Of a DNA stretch of 64,000 nucleotides, positions 23,831-35,214 are shown piece after piece. Numbering within the stretch: position 1 is the first letter of the stretch; every line of letters starts with the position of its first letter. Below the pieces are notes generated by a model. It ran no database searches. It saw nothing but the letters and a program-made list of their open reading frames with translations, and was not told the origin of the DNA. This DNA comes from Pestalotiopsis fici W106-1 (Eukaryota > Ascomycota > Sordariomycetes > Amphisphaeriales > Sporocadaceae), in the NCBI RefSeq assembly GCF_000516985.1, contig NW_006917097.1, positions 1,798,001 through 1,862,000 of the forward strand. The letters run 5' to 3'. Position numbers and translations under genes: made by a program.

Positions 23831-26596
23831 TCAATTTCCAGTTATCTTCCCAAACACAGATTGCAACATGTCTCCAAGTCTCTTATAGGATCCCAAGAAA
23901 GGGGTAGGCCTCGGTGTTTCTCTAGACATTCTGATTCGCTTTTGTCGGGAAGCAACGATCACATCCTTTGATTTGAGGCCCTCCTCTCCTGAACCAGTAC
24001 TCGTAATGCTCTGAACTGAACTGGATGCTTGGCGCTTTCGGGTACAATTTGATTCCCAATCATCAGACAAAATTGCCAGATCATTTGCCTTGGTGTGAGT
24101 TGTAGACAAGTTTGCGAACTTGTCGATATCCTCACGTGTCACGCTTCTTGCTTTTGATTTGTCTTCGCAGCGGAATCGATGATCTCTCCGCGTAAGACTA
24201 GAATGGGTTCCTTCATGACTTGCTTGATCGAAGCGTCCCTGCTCTTGAGTAAAGCGGGGGTATCTTGCACCGTCTTGTTTCGACCCCGGTTTGTACGCCG
24301 GAGACCGAGACGACAGCCGATAAAACTCATCGATCGGGTCTTCCTCCTCTCCTCGTTTTTTGAGAACATCAACATATGATAGTCGAGCCAATTGGCCAGT
24401 CCTAGCATTGGATTATTAGTCTTTTTTTTTTCTTCTCTTTTGGTTAAGAACCATTGTTTGTCACATACCCAACGCCATGAAGACTCAAGAAAAATGGATT
24501 TTCGTATTGGTATTCGTATGCAAAGCTCACAACGAAACTTGGAGTCTTCGCCTTCTCCACAAGATCGACAAACTCCGTGAGGTAGTCGCTTCGTTGGCCG
24601 CAGCATTTGTAGCTAACCATCCAGTTGTAGCGTTGAACTGAAACCAAAGCTGCTTTCGATCTGTCTCTCAGTCCGTCCAAGAACTTTCTCTGTCCGGGTC
24701 TTAGTTGTGTCTGGGACGCTGCCATGGGTAAGGAGTGGTTAGGGAACCTACAAGCTCGTTGACGTGAATGCTGTTCCAATCCAACTTCTGAAACTTGTTC
24801 ACTGAGCTGTACAAAATCCACAATGCACAAGAAATTGTCGCAGGGTCCGAGGGCGAGTTGCGGTGTTGCTTGAAAGAGTCGCCAACCCATTCGAACAATT
24901 GATGGACGAGACAGTCGATTCTATGCACAATGGAGTAGAGAGTCTCTAGTACGAGATTCTTGGCCAGCTGAAGTCCGTTGCCACAAGATCCTCGAGCGAC
25001 TTTATTCATTTCCCTGGGATCGTAGAGTATGATATTACTCGTCCAATTGAAGAGGATGCCAAAATAGTAGGCGGATCGCAAGGCGCAGTTGAGAATTTTA
25101 GTCTGTAGAACATCAGCCCTGGCAGGGGAAGAAGGTTGGGTAGGTATAGTGAAACCAACGTCAGATGTTTCAAGCTTGGAGAAAATCCCTGGCGGTGCTT
25201 TAGTATCAATGAACCTATCAAGCTGTCGTGCATTGAGTGCTGGGGCAACGCTCTGTCCTCTCGTCTTACGCCTAGCTGCACTCGTCGTAGATAGCTCCAG
25301 GATGGGTATAGGGACAGCAGGATCGGTGATGGAGTGAGGGTTTACCCCTCCATCAGAAATATGGCATATCAAGTCGCCTTTGAACGAAGCCTCAAGTGTT
25401 TCATTCTGGCTGGGACTGTAAAGACTGTCAATCTCTTCTCGTATCTTGACAAGTAAATAATGCATATCATCTGCCAAGTATCAGCATCACAAAAGATTCG
25501 TTGTGTTTTAAATGAACAATTACTGACTGATTTCGTAGAATGCCACAGTTCCCAGCTTTATTGGGCCGATATCGATGTGGTTGATAGAAGGGCTGTTCGA
25601 TCTCAAGGAATACATTCTTAGATTCTCGAGATGTTTGATGCACATCGAGCACTTGCTGCCCTCCGTGCCCTTACACTAAAGAACACTAAATAAGCAAGAT
25701 AAAGACCGACGCTGACGCACCAAAAAAAAAAGAAAAGAAAAAAAAGAAGAAGAAAGAATTTACCGGAATGCGAGAAAATCGGCATGGTATACAACCATAC
25801 TACGGAAGGCCGTATTAGCAGATTGCTAATGATGCCTGTTTGTTTGCTTTACCTTATCACGTTTCAAGCTTCTCCATTGAGACTTGGGAAATGTATGATC
25901 CCTTTTATTCACCATTGCCCCTAGACTTGAGTCATGACTGAGATCACTCAACTCGTCAGAGCCAGGCATGAGTCCCGGAATATTGAAAAAATCATTGGGT
26001 AATGCCTCAATATCAAGCATGGGTTCCGGAGCACTGGGGAAATCAGTAGTTGCGGAAACGGTATTGTCATGGTTGTGGCGTAAGCCTGCATGATTTCTTT
26101 CGAATGCATCAAGAACCCGCTCAGTAGCTGACGCGCAATGCCCAGAACCGTCCGGTGCGTTTAGTTGTGCACTGGATGAGTCTGGCACGAAACCTTTCCA
26201 CATCGCCACGTCTTCCGTCGTGTGGTGTGGCCAGTTGAACCTTGGAGACTCATACGGGTTGGGGATGAGATCTTCTCGTTGGTCTGTAAGGAACTGGAAT
26301 GATTCCCAAGGTCAGCCATTTGATGAACAAAGTTGGGATCCAAATGGCATTCTCACCGATGCTGTACTGTTTGGAATCTGACCATGTGCGCCTCGAGCGT
26401 CACTTGCGACTATTTGCCGCTGAAGGGCTGGTGGCTCCATCGTATGGATGAAAATATCATGACCTTCACCAAAAGGAATGATATCATGACAGGAGTCCTC
26501 AGTTGGGCCCCAAAAATCATTTTCGGGCACACCGGCGGGTTCTTCGCCCAGCTCGCGCTGGTACTGTTCTGCTGCCTGATCAACTGTATTCATCAC
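23831..26596 (-). CDS. Unrecognised multi-exon protein
   Basis: Reading the minus strand from 26596, coding-like text continues across several short introns to 23831. Pieces in order are MNTVDQAAEQYQRELGEEPA; NPYESPRFNWPHHTTEDVAM; an acidic stretch; PKSQWRSLKRDK; VYHADFLAFR; a C-x2-C segment SKCSMCIKHLENL near 25640; MHYLLVKIREEIDSLYSPSQ; a helical part with CALRSAYYFGILFNWTSNII; VNELVGSL; YKCCGQRSDYLTEFVDLVEK; and a basic C-terminus with KRKR-like clusters ending FGKITGN. Splice signals are consistent, but the exact joins near 25480-25830 and 24400-24720 are uncertain, and it may be two genes. A nuclear role is suggested only by the charged, basic tail. No known domain is recognised. Confidence 0.5.
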
Positions 26597-28623
26597 GAAC
26601 AGGTAGCAGAAGCTACTGATGAGTATAATCCGGAGAATGATGATACTTTCTGGTTACGAGACGCCGAAAAAGAGCAATTAGAGAGTCCATAGAACTAAAT
26701 AAATATTGTTTGTTGAGTTGGCTCGAGAACTACATTACAAAGTTGGGGGCCATCAAATCGCACCGACACCTACAAGTCGACCCCAGACCTTGCTCTTTTT
26801 GGCAAGTGGGGCTGAGCTCGTTTTCTCTACGACAATTCCATGTGTCGCAGCGACACTGAGTAGCGAATAGATGCATATGCAGATTAGCCCCTTTTAATTC
26901 AATATCTACTCAGGTACCTGACATTAACGTCAAGCGCAAACGGTGCGCAGTACTCCAAAAACCGAGAATGCAGGGCAATTTCTTTTGTCAGTCTATTAGT
27001 TTTATAGTAATTCTGCTGTTTTTGGGATCTGTAAATAATGGGGCCACCTGTCATACCCTTTATGGAAGCCAAAGCTAAGTGAGCTTAGATCTGATGATAT
27101 ATCCTATCGGTTCTTTGACACGAAACAGAATTTATTACATATAAGTCATGGTACTTCCTTGGTATAATTCGTTACTTTACAGCTCTATGAACATGGAACG
27201 AAATGTTCATTTAATGGATGTTGTTTAGGAATACATTTCAAAATGGGTTAATGGTTATTCTCAGCGCATTTTCTTGTTCTACGGCCACGTTATTATCGCT
27301 GCGCTCTACGCGCGCGCCCCACTAGGTTAGTTAGGTGGTCTCGCCAGAATTAGGTCTGCCATTTCTTCATCCTAAGTCGTCCGGTTTCAGACATCACATC
27401 GCCATGCTGGAGAAGAAAAACATTATCTACGTGCAAGACAGACCCGATCTAGAAGAGTTGATTTGATTGGTTACATCTCCGGCGCAATGTCATTGTAATT
27501 GCATGACCTTCCGTTGTTTTCGACTCATTGAACCGGAAACATTAGGCTTTTGACCTCGGGCAGAGGGCCATTGGTTTCTACCAAGGACGTCTGGGAGAAA
27601 CGTCGCAGAGAACGAAGCCGCAAAAATTCTTGGGCCTTTTGGAGCATCAACCGCTTATGTAGGATCTTGTTTGAATGCCGATTTAGCTTGGCGCTCTGCA
27701 CTTTGCCTGGCAAGCAGAGCATACCGCAAACTCTCGCAGACAGTCTAAGCCAGAAACGATGACTGATCTCTAGCGAGCAATCCAGAGCTCTGTGGAAAGA
27801 AGACGCTAATAGCTATGGCCGGACTGAGGAAAGTGCACCGCTTGACTCGGAGGTTGAGACAGAAATGATAGAAGGGATCAGATTGCTCGAGAGATTAGGT
27901 GGTCCTTGACGGCATACAGTAGAATCTCACTCTCTTCGATAACTTGTTCATTCAGCAATGACCAATCGACTACAAAAAGAGTTCATGCTAAAAGAACAAG
28001 GACATGGTGGGCCTATTCCATCTCTTCCTTTCTCTTCGGTCTCCTGCTCTCACAGAGCACCAACTAATGCGCGATTATTACTTCCTACACTTGGTACAAT
28101 AATGATACTTCGCTGCGCGGCATTTGCAGCGTCAGTGGATTGCGGGAAGCTGGGGAAGAATTACTTTCTTCCAGAGCCACAAATACTCTCAGTAGTTTCA
28201 TGTCGTCTGGCGCTTCTGATTGGACCTCCTGGGATCTCACAATGATAATATGTGTCGCTGTTCTACTTTCAGATCTAACCATAAGAACTGGTGCCAAAAC
28301 TTGGAGGGCCATCCCTTGGAGCAATATTTCGAGGAGATCTCAAGAGAGCCACTCGATATGTTTTAATTGTACATCAATGGCGTTGGAGGATGGACCATGA
28401 CGTGGGCCCGGCTCTGAGCCACACGACTGTGCATATAACATTTGGGAGAACGAGCTCTTCATGGACGAAGGTGCATTGATATTATGGAGTTCAACTCTGT
28501 GCATTCTGAGAAAACGCATTGTCTGAAATATGTACACGAAAATAGAAAAAAGAATAAGATTCCAACGTAGAACGGCTTATTCCTACTGTCCGCCCGAGGA
28601 CCGAAGCTCCATCGAGGAACTAT
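26597..28623. other. Gene-poor stretch
   Basis: 2 kb without a supportable gene. It is AT-rich at 26870-27260. Frames at 27525-27762 and 27958-28400 are short and overlap on both strands without introns, domains or start context. It should contain the promoter of the unrecognised gene. Confidence 0.35.
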
Positions 28624-29674
28624 CTACATGTACGACGAATCGTAGTAGCCAGCACTGCTGTAGCTGCTACCAAGGACGGTAGAGATGGAGACGGCAGAGC
28701 TGAGCTTGGTGGCAAAGGAAGCACGAGTTCCCTCTGAGCCGGTGCCCGAGTTGTTGTACTCGTCAAACTCGACATTGCTAGTGCGCTCGTCGTCAGTGTT
28801 CCAGATGGCCCAGCCCGCCGAGTTGATGACGCTGCTCATGGCCGTGTTCTGGAAGGTGACGCGGGCGTAGGCGCCCCACGGCCGGCCCAGGTAGTAGGCG
28901 CCGCTGCTGACGGTGTTGCCAGAGGCGGCGGCAATGTCGCAGTTGTTAAAGACGTAGTAAGAGGTGCCAGAGGACGAGGAGCGTCCGTTGGCTAAACGCG
29001 GAATTAGTCTTCTTGTTTCAAGTGCATATGTGGTGATTTTCAAATGTAGACTTACCAGTAACGTAGCCAGAGGAAGCAGTCAAGACACGGAGGTCAACAT
29101 TCTCAAACCAGGCCGGAGCATTCTGACCAAAGATGAAGTCTGTGCCACCCTGGATCAGACTGTTGGCATAGATCTGATTACCAGTCTGAGCCAAAAGGGT
29201 GTCCTGGAAACCAGTGAGTTGGACACCGTAGTAGCCGCTGGCGGCGTAGGCGCTCAAAGCAACGGCCTGGCTGCCGGAGCCGTAGCCATTGTTGACATTG
29301 ACATTGTACAGCTTAAAGTTGTCGGCCTTGACGCGGAGAGTGGCTGTCTCGTCATTGCTCAGACCATCAGCTTGACTCAGGCTGGAGGTGATGGTGACCT
29401 TGTTGCCGCTGTAGCTCGAGGTGTCGCTAGTGTATCCATAAATGGTCATTTGCGCGGAACGGGCGCTCACAAGGACCTGCTCGCTGTATGTGCCGGCATT
29501 GATAAAGATGCACTGAGCCTCACTCGAGCTGGTCGAGAAGGAGTCGACGGCATCCTGGATGGTAGTGTAGTCACCACCGCTGCTGGACACAGTGACACAG
29601 CCTGAGGGAGCAGAAGTGCGGCTCTCTGCCACGGCAAGGCCAACGAGACCCAGACTAGCTAGGACTGACTTCAT
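28624..29674 (-). CDS. Secreted pectin methylesterase (CE8)
   Basis: Removes methyl groups from plant pectin outside the cell. Exons 29674-29056 and 28991-28624 give 328 residues, normal for a fungal enzyme. Residues 1-16 (MKSVLASLGLVGLAVA) are a signal peptide. Family marks are GGDYTTIQDAVDSF, AGTYSEQVLV, GFQDTLLAQTGNQIY with the first catalytic aspartate, QGGTDFIFGQ with the second, and YLGRPWGAYARVTFQ with the conserved arginine and tryptophan. All catalytic positions are present and the frame is intact. Two in-frame upstream ATGs exist but would hide the signal peptide, so I start at 29674. It points to a plant-associated or saprotrophic lifestyle. Confidence 0.93.
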
Positions 29675-32141
29675 GGTGATGGGTATAAGAAAAGAGAATG
29701 AATGTATATATGTACAGGGAGTGAAGAGAAGGATAATGGTTGGCTTGGCAGACACCAGACTACTACTTGACAAGTGATGCCAAGACAACAAAAGAGAGAA
29801 ACATTGCAACCTTTTATGGGATTCGATCCCTCCAACATGCATTCTCCCAAAGGCAGACCCTGCCAAGACCAAATGATCAGTGACCATGCGGCTCCGTCTG
29901 AAAGATGTTAATTGGTGGAGTTGACAAACGACTCTGGATAGCTCTGCCAGGGGTCTATGGTTGTGGCACACGGAGATTGCTTGGCAGAAATACCGAATTA
30001 GTGTATAGTGACATGGCTCGATTGGCTGCCAGGGGCGCTATAGTGGGTGATTCTGCCCCTACAGCGAAGGGGGGTCACATTTTGCGGGGAAGTGCCAGGC
30101 CTAACCCACGAGTCTTCTCCAGACTTGGCTGCTGTCTGCCACGCAAGCCGTGCAGTACATGACAGAATATGATCACAAGTAGCGGTCGGGGACGCGATTT
30201 TGTTGGCGGATAAATTCTCTACAATCACCAAAAGAAGAATAGAAGATTCTCTCTTGACGTGCACATCCACCCACAGCCGTAGATGTGGTTCTGCGCAGTG
30301 CGTACCCAGGTCCCAGAGAGTCGGGGATCCCATCCCATCCCTGCCCTGTTGCTTCGCATAGATGGATTACGGGTGGCTTGCAGCGCCAAGTACCAACAGC
30401 AATTCCCCGTTGTTTGTTTCGCGTGGCCATGCAGCAAAAAGTCATCAAATCGAGATGTTTCATTGACTTGCACAAGTCGGACATTGACTGATGGAATTAG
30501 CTTGGCGACCTTTTCTTTCCTTTTTGGCGACTCTGATCTCATTGCTCTGTTTCTTTGGCCTTGATGTGTAGATTCGCATCGTCGCGCTCTGGAAAAGGAG
30601 TCATGGAAAATAGCTGGTTTGTCTTGTATCAAATATATTACCCAGGGCGCATAGGCCACGCTCGCAACGTCGCAACGCTAAGAAATCGAAAGAGCCTCGA
30701 AGGTCCACGGGTATTCTTCTCGTATCGTGCTCCGCCTGACGGCCTTCAATCTAACTCAAATTACCAAAGTTATGAAACGATAGCCTAGGATAGAGGCAGC
30801 TGAGTGATGTCTTTGTAATTCTTGATTGAACGACTCTCACTTTTTACAGTCATTTCCCAGACACGGCGGTCGCATGCATGCTCACGCCTCCGTGCCGGCT
30901 AAACCATTCTACGAGGGACCCACTGAATATACATTATTATTACCTTTATTGAGCGAACTGAAGATAAAGGCGTACAATAGACCGTTGCCCACAAATTTAG
31001 AATTGATCGTCTAAGCGACATGGCGCTGTGTTTAAATACTCTGGAGTATTACCCAAAATATTTCTATAATACTCCACCATGACTGGATGCTAGGTCAATG
31101 AGCTGCCATGTTGTCTCGTTTCTCTTTCCAAACATGAGAGCAGGGACGGGAACGACAGCGCCATACCCTGTTGCTAACAATAAAACCAGGTAGTCCAACA
31201 ATGTCCATCTTTTACGTACTTTCTAGACACGGTACCAATCGTGGCATCGCGCGTAGAATGTCAGATTCAAGTCAAACGTACAGGCAAGAACTGAGCAATA
31301 GAGGTGGCGAGCAATGCGTGATCATATATTGGAGATGATTACAACGAAACCTGACGTCGTCAGAGGTTGCGCCGCATTGAAATTCCAGCGAGTCAGCTTG
31401 GCTCAAATGCCATGCCAAGATGCTCCATGACTATCCGACAGCCCAAACTGGAAATTTTCCGACCCAACTGCCGAATGCCCATCTCAAGGCTTTTCTTGGC
31501 ATCGTATGTCGATCATTAATGTGGCGGCATTGCCTCTTGATGTAAGAAACTTGATACCTCAATCACATCTTGGCAGTGACGATATATCTGCCCTTACATC
31601 TAGAAAAACCAACTTCTGTACAGGGTGTGTTTGGATTTCCAACGGTCTCGGTACGTCGGGAATGAGAAGGGAGTTTTGCTTTGACAAACTGAAATCAAGC
31701 CTTGAAATCGTCCAGTCGCTGACAGCAGCACCGAGCAGAGACTTGAGAAATGCTCTCTCGCGTTGCCCCACGTGCTCAAATAGGGCATAAAGTGGTACTG
31801 GATGTAGAAGCAGGCGATGTGCGATTGCATGGATAGTTGGAAGTTGATCTTGATCTGCGTTCTAGGCTCCGGGAGTATCAATAAATTCGCGAACATAATA
31901 TGTTACTTTACTCGCCGAATAAAAAGAGACAAATCAATGAGGTGTGCATCACTACTTCTTGCATCAACAAATGGCACAAGTGAAAGATTATGGCTTGCGA
32001 CCTGGGGAGAGTGGACATCCATGAGTAATTGGCAATCTCAGCTTGACTCTTGATCTGACAGTATTGATAGCTCTAAAAAAAGAAAAAGTACATTGTGACA
32101 ACATGGTATGTAACTCGTCTTCATTCCAATCGTCTACTACA
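29675..32141. other. Long gene-poor stretch
   Basis: 2.5 kb with no gene I can support. The part next to 29675 is the pectin methylesterase promoter. Many short frames overlap on both strands at 29900-30660 but none has a recognisable motif. A small hairpin near 31042-31076 is listed separately. Confidence 0.35.
31042..31076. repeat. Short perfect inverted repeat
   Basis: TGGAGTATTA at 31042-31051 is matched by its exact reverse complement TAATACTCCA at 31067-31076, with a 15-base AT-rich loop. A third copy of the core (AATACTC) sits just upstream at about 31035. It could form a hairpin or be a palindromic protein site; no neighbouring gene explains it. Confidence 0.55.
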
Positions 32142-33236
32142 TTAGTTCTTGCTGAAACTCAATATCTCAGCCTCAATAGCATCGCCCAAGCTCTTTGTCG
32201 TTCCCTTTCCGCCCATATCTCCCGTGATGATGGCTTGATCCGACCTTGCCAGCACATTCTCAATCGACTTAAGCATAGCTGCCGCGGCCTCCTTGTATCC
32301 AAAGTGCTCGAGCATCATTTGTCCCGCCCAAATCATACCCACCGGGTTCGCGATGCCCTTGCCGTAAATGTCTGGCGCGCTGCCGTGTACCGGCTCAAAG
32401 AGACTGGGGAATTTGCCCTCGGGGTTCAGGTTGCCAGAGGGCGCAATGCCGATGGTGCCGGTACAGGCGGGACCCAGATCGGACATGATGTCGCCAAACA
32501 GGTTGCTGCCGACCACGACATCAAAGATCTGAGGCCGCTGGACAAAGTGCGCAGTCAGAATATCAATGTGATACTTTTCCACGCTCACGTCGCCATACGA
32601 CTTGGCCATCTCGGCGACCCGCTCGTCCCAGTACGGCATGGTGATGCTGATGCCGTTGCTCTTGGTGGCGCTCGTGAGCTTCCTGCGCGGCCGGCTCTGC
32701 GCCAGGTCAAAGGCGTACCGCAGGACGCGGTCCACGCCCACCCGGGTCATGACCGTCTCCTGGATGACGGTCTCGCGCTCCGTGCCCTCGAAGATCTTGC
32801 CACCGATGCTGCTGTACTCGCCCTCGGTGTTCTCCCGCACGACCCAAAAGTCAATGTCGCCCGGCTTGCGCCCCGCCAGCGGCGACGCCACGCCCGGCAT
32901 GAGTCGGCACGGCCGGAGGTTGATGTACTGGTCAAACTCGCGTCGGAACTTGAGTAGGCTGCCCCAGAGCGAGACGTGGTCGGGCACCTTGCTGGGCATG
33001 CCGACGGCGCCAAAGTAAATGGCGTCGAATTTGGAGAGCTTTTCCTTCCAGTCTGGCGGCAGCATGTCGCCGTGCTTCTCATAGTAGTCGCAGCTGGCAA
33101 AGTCAAAGTGCTCAAACTCGAGCGAGAGGCCAAAGACCTGGGCGGCGGCTTTTAGACATTGCACACCATAGGGCATGACTTCGACGCCAATGCCGTCACC
33201 CGGGATGACGGCGATTTTGAGGGTTTTGGATGACAT
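32142..33236 (-). CDS. Tartrate / isopropylmalate-type dehydrogenase
   Basis: A single exon of 364 residues in the isocitrate/isopropylmalate dehydrogenase superfamily, closest by eye to the tartrate dehydrogenase/decarboxylase group. It has VIPGDGIGVEVMP at the N-terminus, GAVGMPSKVPDHVSLWG, LRPCRLMPGV, DFWVVRENTEGEYSSIGGK, QETVMTRVGVDRVLRYAF, the NLFGDIMSDLG block with metal-binding aspartates, and FEPVHGSAPDIYGKGIANP for NAD binding. The PSKVPDHVSLW segment and the ENTEGEYS block separate it from LEU2-type enzymes. It likely oxidises tartrate, D-malate or a related beta-hydroxy acid with NAD in the cytosol. It has no intron, unlike most genes here. It neighbours the dehalogenase-like hydrolase on the same strand. 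Confidence 0.88.
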   Translation of the reverse strand: MSSKTLKIAVIPGDGIGVEVMPYGVQCLKAAAQVFGLSLEFEHFDFASCDYYEKHGDMLPPDWKEKLSKFDAIYFGAVGMPSKVPDHVSLWGSLLKFRREFDQYINLRPCRLMPGVASPLAGRKPGDIDFWVVRENTEGEYSSIGGKIFEGTERETVIQETVMTRVGVDRVLRYAFDLAQSRPRRKLTSATKSNGISITMPYWDERVAEMAKSYGDVSVEKYHIDILTAHFVQRPQIFDVVVGSNLFGDIMSDLGPACTGTIGIAPSGNLNPEGKFPSLFEPVHGSAPDIYGKGIANPVGMIWAGQMMLEHFGYKEAAAAMLKSIENVLARSDQAIITGDMGGKGTTKSLGDAIEAEILSFSKN

Positions 33237-33855
33237 CTTTGTGATTGAATGCGTATTTTTGACGATTGCTTAGTGATCACGTATGCCACTTGTTTTCATT
33301 TGAGACTTTGATATTTGATTTTATACAATCTAGTTCACTGTCGTTGCTATAAGCATCGCCACATAAGTCATGGAGCGGTCGAAAGAATAGCCGACAATTT
33401 CCAAAGGAAGTCTGACCCCGCCCCGGAAAAGCTGTCCGGGGGATCGCATCGCCTGAACCTAAAGCCGACGCTGCACTCACGGTGCTTTGGATTTCTTCCC
33501 GTACAATCATTTCATGAATAATGTAGAGAACTTCTGATCTCATACTTTCGTTTTCATCTAGAGAATCTCAAGAGTGATGCAGACTCGCTCGTGAGGATTC
33601 CAAACATGCAAAGATTTCGTGTCCCTTGGCACTCGTTATACTCTGTTACCACAGGGGCACTCTATGAATACGCTAACACAGGATACAAACTTGAACGGAA
33701 TATTTACAGCGATCACTGTCGTTGTGTTGATAACCTTCAACAACATTCACGCACAATGGTTCGATCCCAAAGTAAGAGATATCAAAGTCAAACATTTGAT
33801 GATGGGCCAATACATGGATAATTACTCCAACGTTACTTATCAAGGTGGATGACTT
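33237..33855. other. Intergenic
   Basis: Promoter of the dehydrogenase and 3' side of the hydrolase. Short frames at 33277-33852 show no recognisable content. Confidence 0.35.
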
Positions 33856-34758
33856 CTACGGAAAGAACTCTTCAATGCTCTGCAGCAGATCGGTCGGCAC
33901 ATGCTCCGGGATATAATGCCCAGACTCTACCGCATAGCCGTCTACATGCACATTCTCCGCCGAGACCTTCTTCCATTCCTCAACAGCCTTGAAGCACTTT
34001 TCAATGACACCAGACTTGCCCCAAAGCACCCTCAGCGGGACCTGGATTAGTTTGCCCTCGTCGAGATCCTTGCGCGATTCTTCCAGGTCCAATGTCGCAG
34101 CGGCTCGATAGTCGTTGCACATGGCGTGCACGCCTGCGGGGTCCGCAAGGCCCTTGACGTAGGCGTCGAATGGCTCCTTTTCAAAGATCTCCAGCCCGCC
34201 CGCCTGGCGTCCGCCCATGAACATCTCTGCAATCTGCTGGGGGTCCGAGAGGATCATGGTCTCGGGTAGAGGGGCCTTTTGAATCAGAAAGAACCAGTGG
34301 AAGTAAGCCTTGGCAAAGTCAAAGTTTGTTGCCTCGTACATGGCCAAGGTAGGGCAAATGTCTAGCAAGATGGCCTTGTGCACTCGGTCGGGGAAATCAA
34401 CCAGCAACTTGTGGGCGACACGGGCGCCGCGGTCGTGTGCAACGACATAGAATTTGGACTTGAATCCCAGCTGGTCCATGACAGAGATACAATCCCGCGC
34501 CATCAGGCTCTTGGCATACTGCTCTACACCTTCCGGCTTTGAGGATTCGCCATAGCCACGGATATCGGGCACCACCAGTGTAAACTTTTCAGACAACTTT
34601 GGTGCAACTCGATGCCAAATGTGATGTGTTTGCGGAAATCCATGCAACAAGAGCAAAGCCGGCTTCTCCGAGGAAGAGTCCCCGCTCCTTAGGCCGTAGA
34701 TGTCGACCTGCGGGGCGCTCTGCGTTGTCAGCTTGAATGATTTGAAACCGTCAAACAT
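33856..34758 (-). CDS. Haloacetate (fluoroacetate) dehalogenase-like hydrolase
   Basis: A single exon of 300 residues with the alpha/beta-hydrolase fold. Its active-site layout matches the fluoroacetate dehalogenase of Rhodopseudomonas almost position for position: nucleophile D109 with R110 and R113 in HDRGAR, acid D133 in LLDI, halide-pocket H154 and W155 in YFHWFF, Y217 in CNDYRAA, and base H281 in SGHYIPE. Other marks are LLLHGFPQTHHIWHR and PDIRGYGESS. Family knowledge says these enzymes cleave the carbon-halogen bond of short haloacids; related fungal proteins may instead act as epoxide hydrolases. The halide pocket here favours dehalogenation, but the substrate is inferred. It lies 619 bases upstream of the tartrate-type dehydrogenase on the same strand. 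Confidence 0.85.
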   Translation of the reverse strand: MFDGFKSFKLTTQSAPQVDIYGLRSGDSSSEKPALLLLHGFPQTHHIWHRVAPKLSEKFTLVVPDIRGYGESSKPEGVEQYAKSLMARDCISVMDQLGFKSKFYVVAHDRGARVAHKLLVDFPDRVHKAILLDICPTLAMYEATNFDFAKAYFHWFFLIQKAPLPETMILSDPQQIAEMFMGGRQAGGLEIFEKEPFDAYVKGLADPAGVHAMCNDYRAAATLDLEESRKDLDEGKLIQVPLRVLWGKSGVIEKCFKAVEEWKKVSAENVHVDGYAVESGHYIPEHVPTDLLQSIEEFFP

Positions 34759-35214
34759 TGTGTTTTTGATATGTGATTATAGATGTCTCAAGATGTCGAA
34801 ATATGAAAGGTCGAGGAAATTAGATTCTGGGCAACTTAGGTATAAATCGTCATTCAGTAGTACACCAGACAATACACGCCCTTGAGGTCTATTACGCCCT
34901 ATGGATGATTTGGTGAGTGGGACCTCGGCTTGACCCGCATCGGTTGATAGTTTAGACGCTCCAATTAGATCTTATTAGCCCTTTTTTATGACGTTCAGGC
35001 CGCGGTAAATCTCAAGCCGCCAGACGAATAGGACAGCAAACTTGCTGTTGCAGTGGGTGGGAGACTCTGTGTCGTATCTGTTCCACGTGACATTTGTGGT
35101 GTTCGTGGTTCGCTTCACACTTGACTGTCTAGTACATGGCTTGAATCGTGGGCGCACACAGACTGTATCAGGCACCGCCCCCAGAGGGCAATCTGCTGGC
35201 GTCGACGTAGCACG
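34759..35214. promoter_or_regulatory. Divergent promoter region, hydrolase / zinc-cluster regulator
   Basis: A 456-base region between two head-to-head genes. It is the natural control region for both. No specific binding site could be assigned. Confidence 0.4.

Noticed and set aside
28964..29605. 213-residue plus-strand frame
   Set aside because: Antisense shadow of the pectin methylesterase.
32043..32957. 304-residue plus-strand open frame
   Set aside because: It is the reverse-strand shadow of the tartrate-type dehydrogenase and has no recognisable content.
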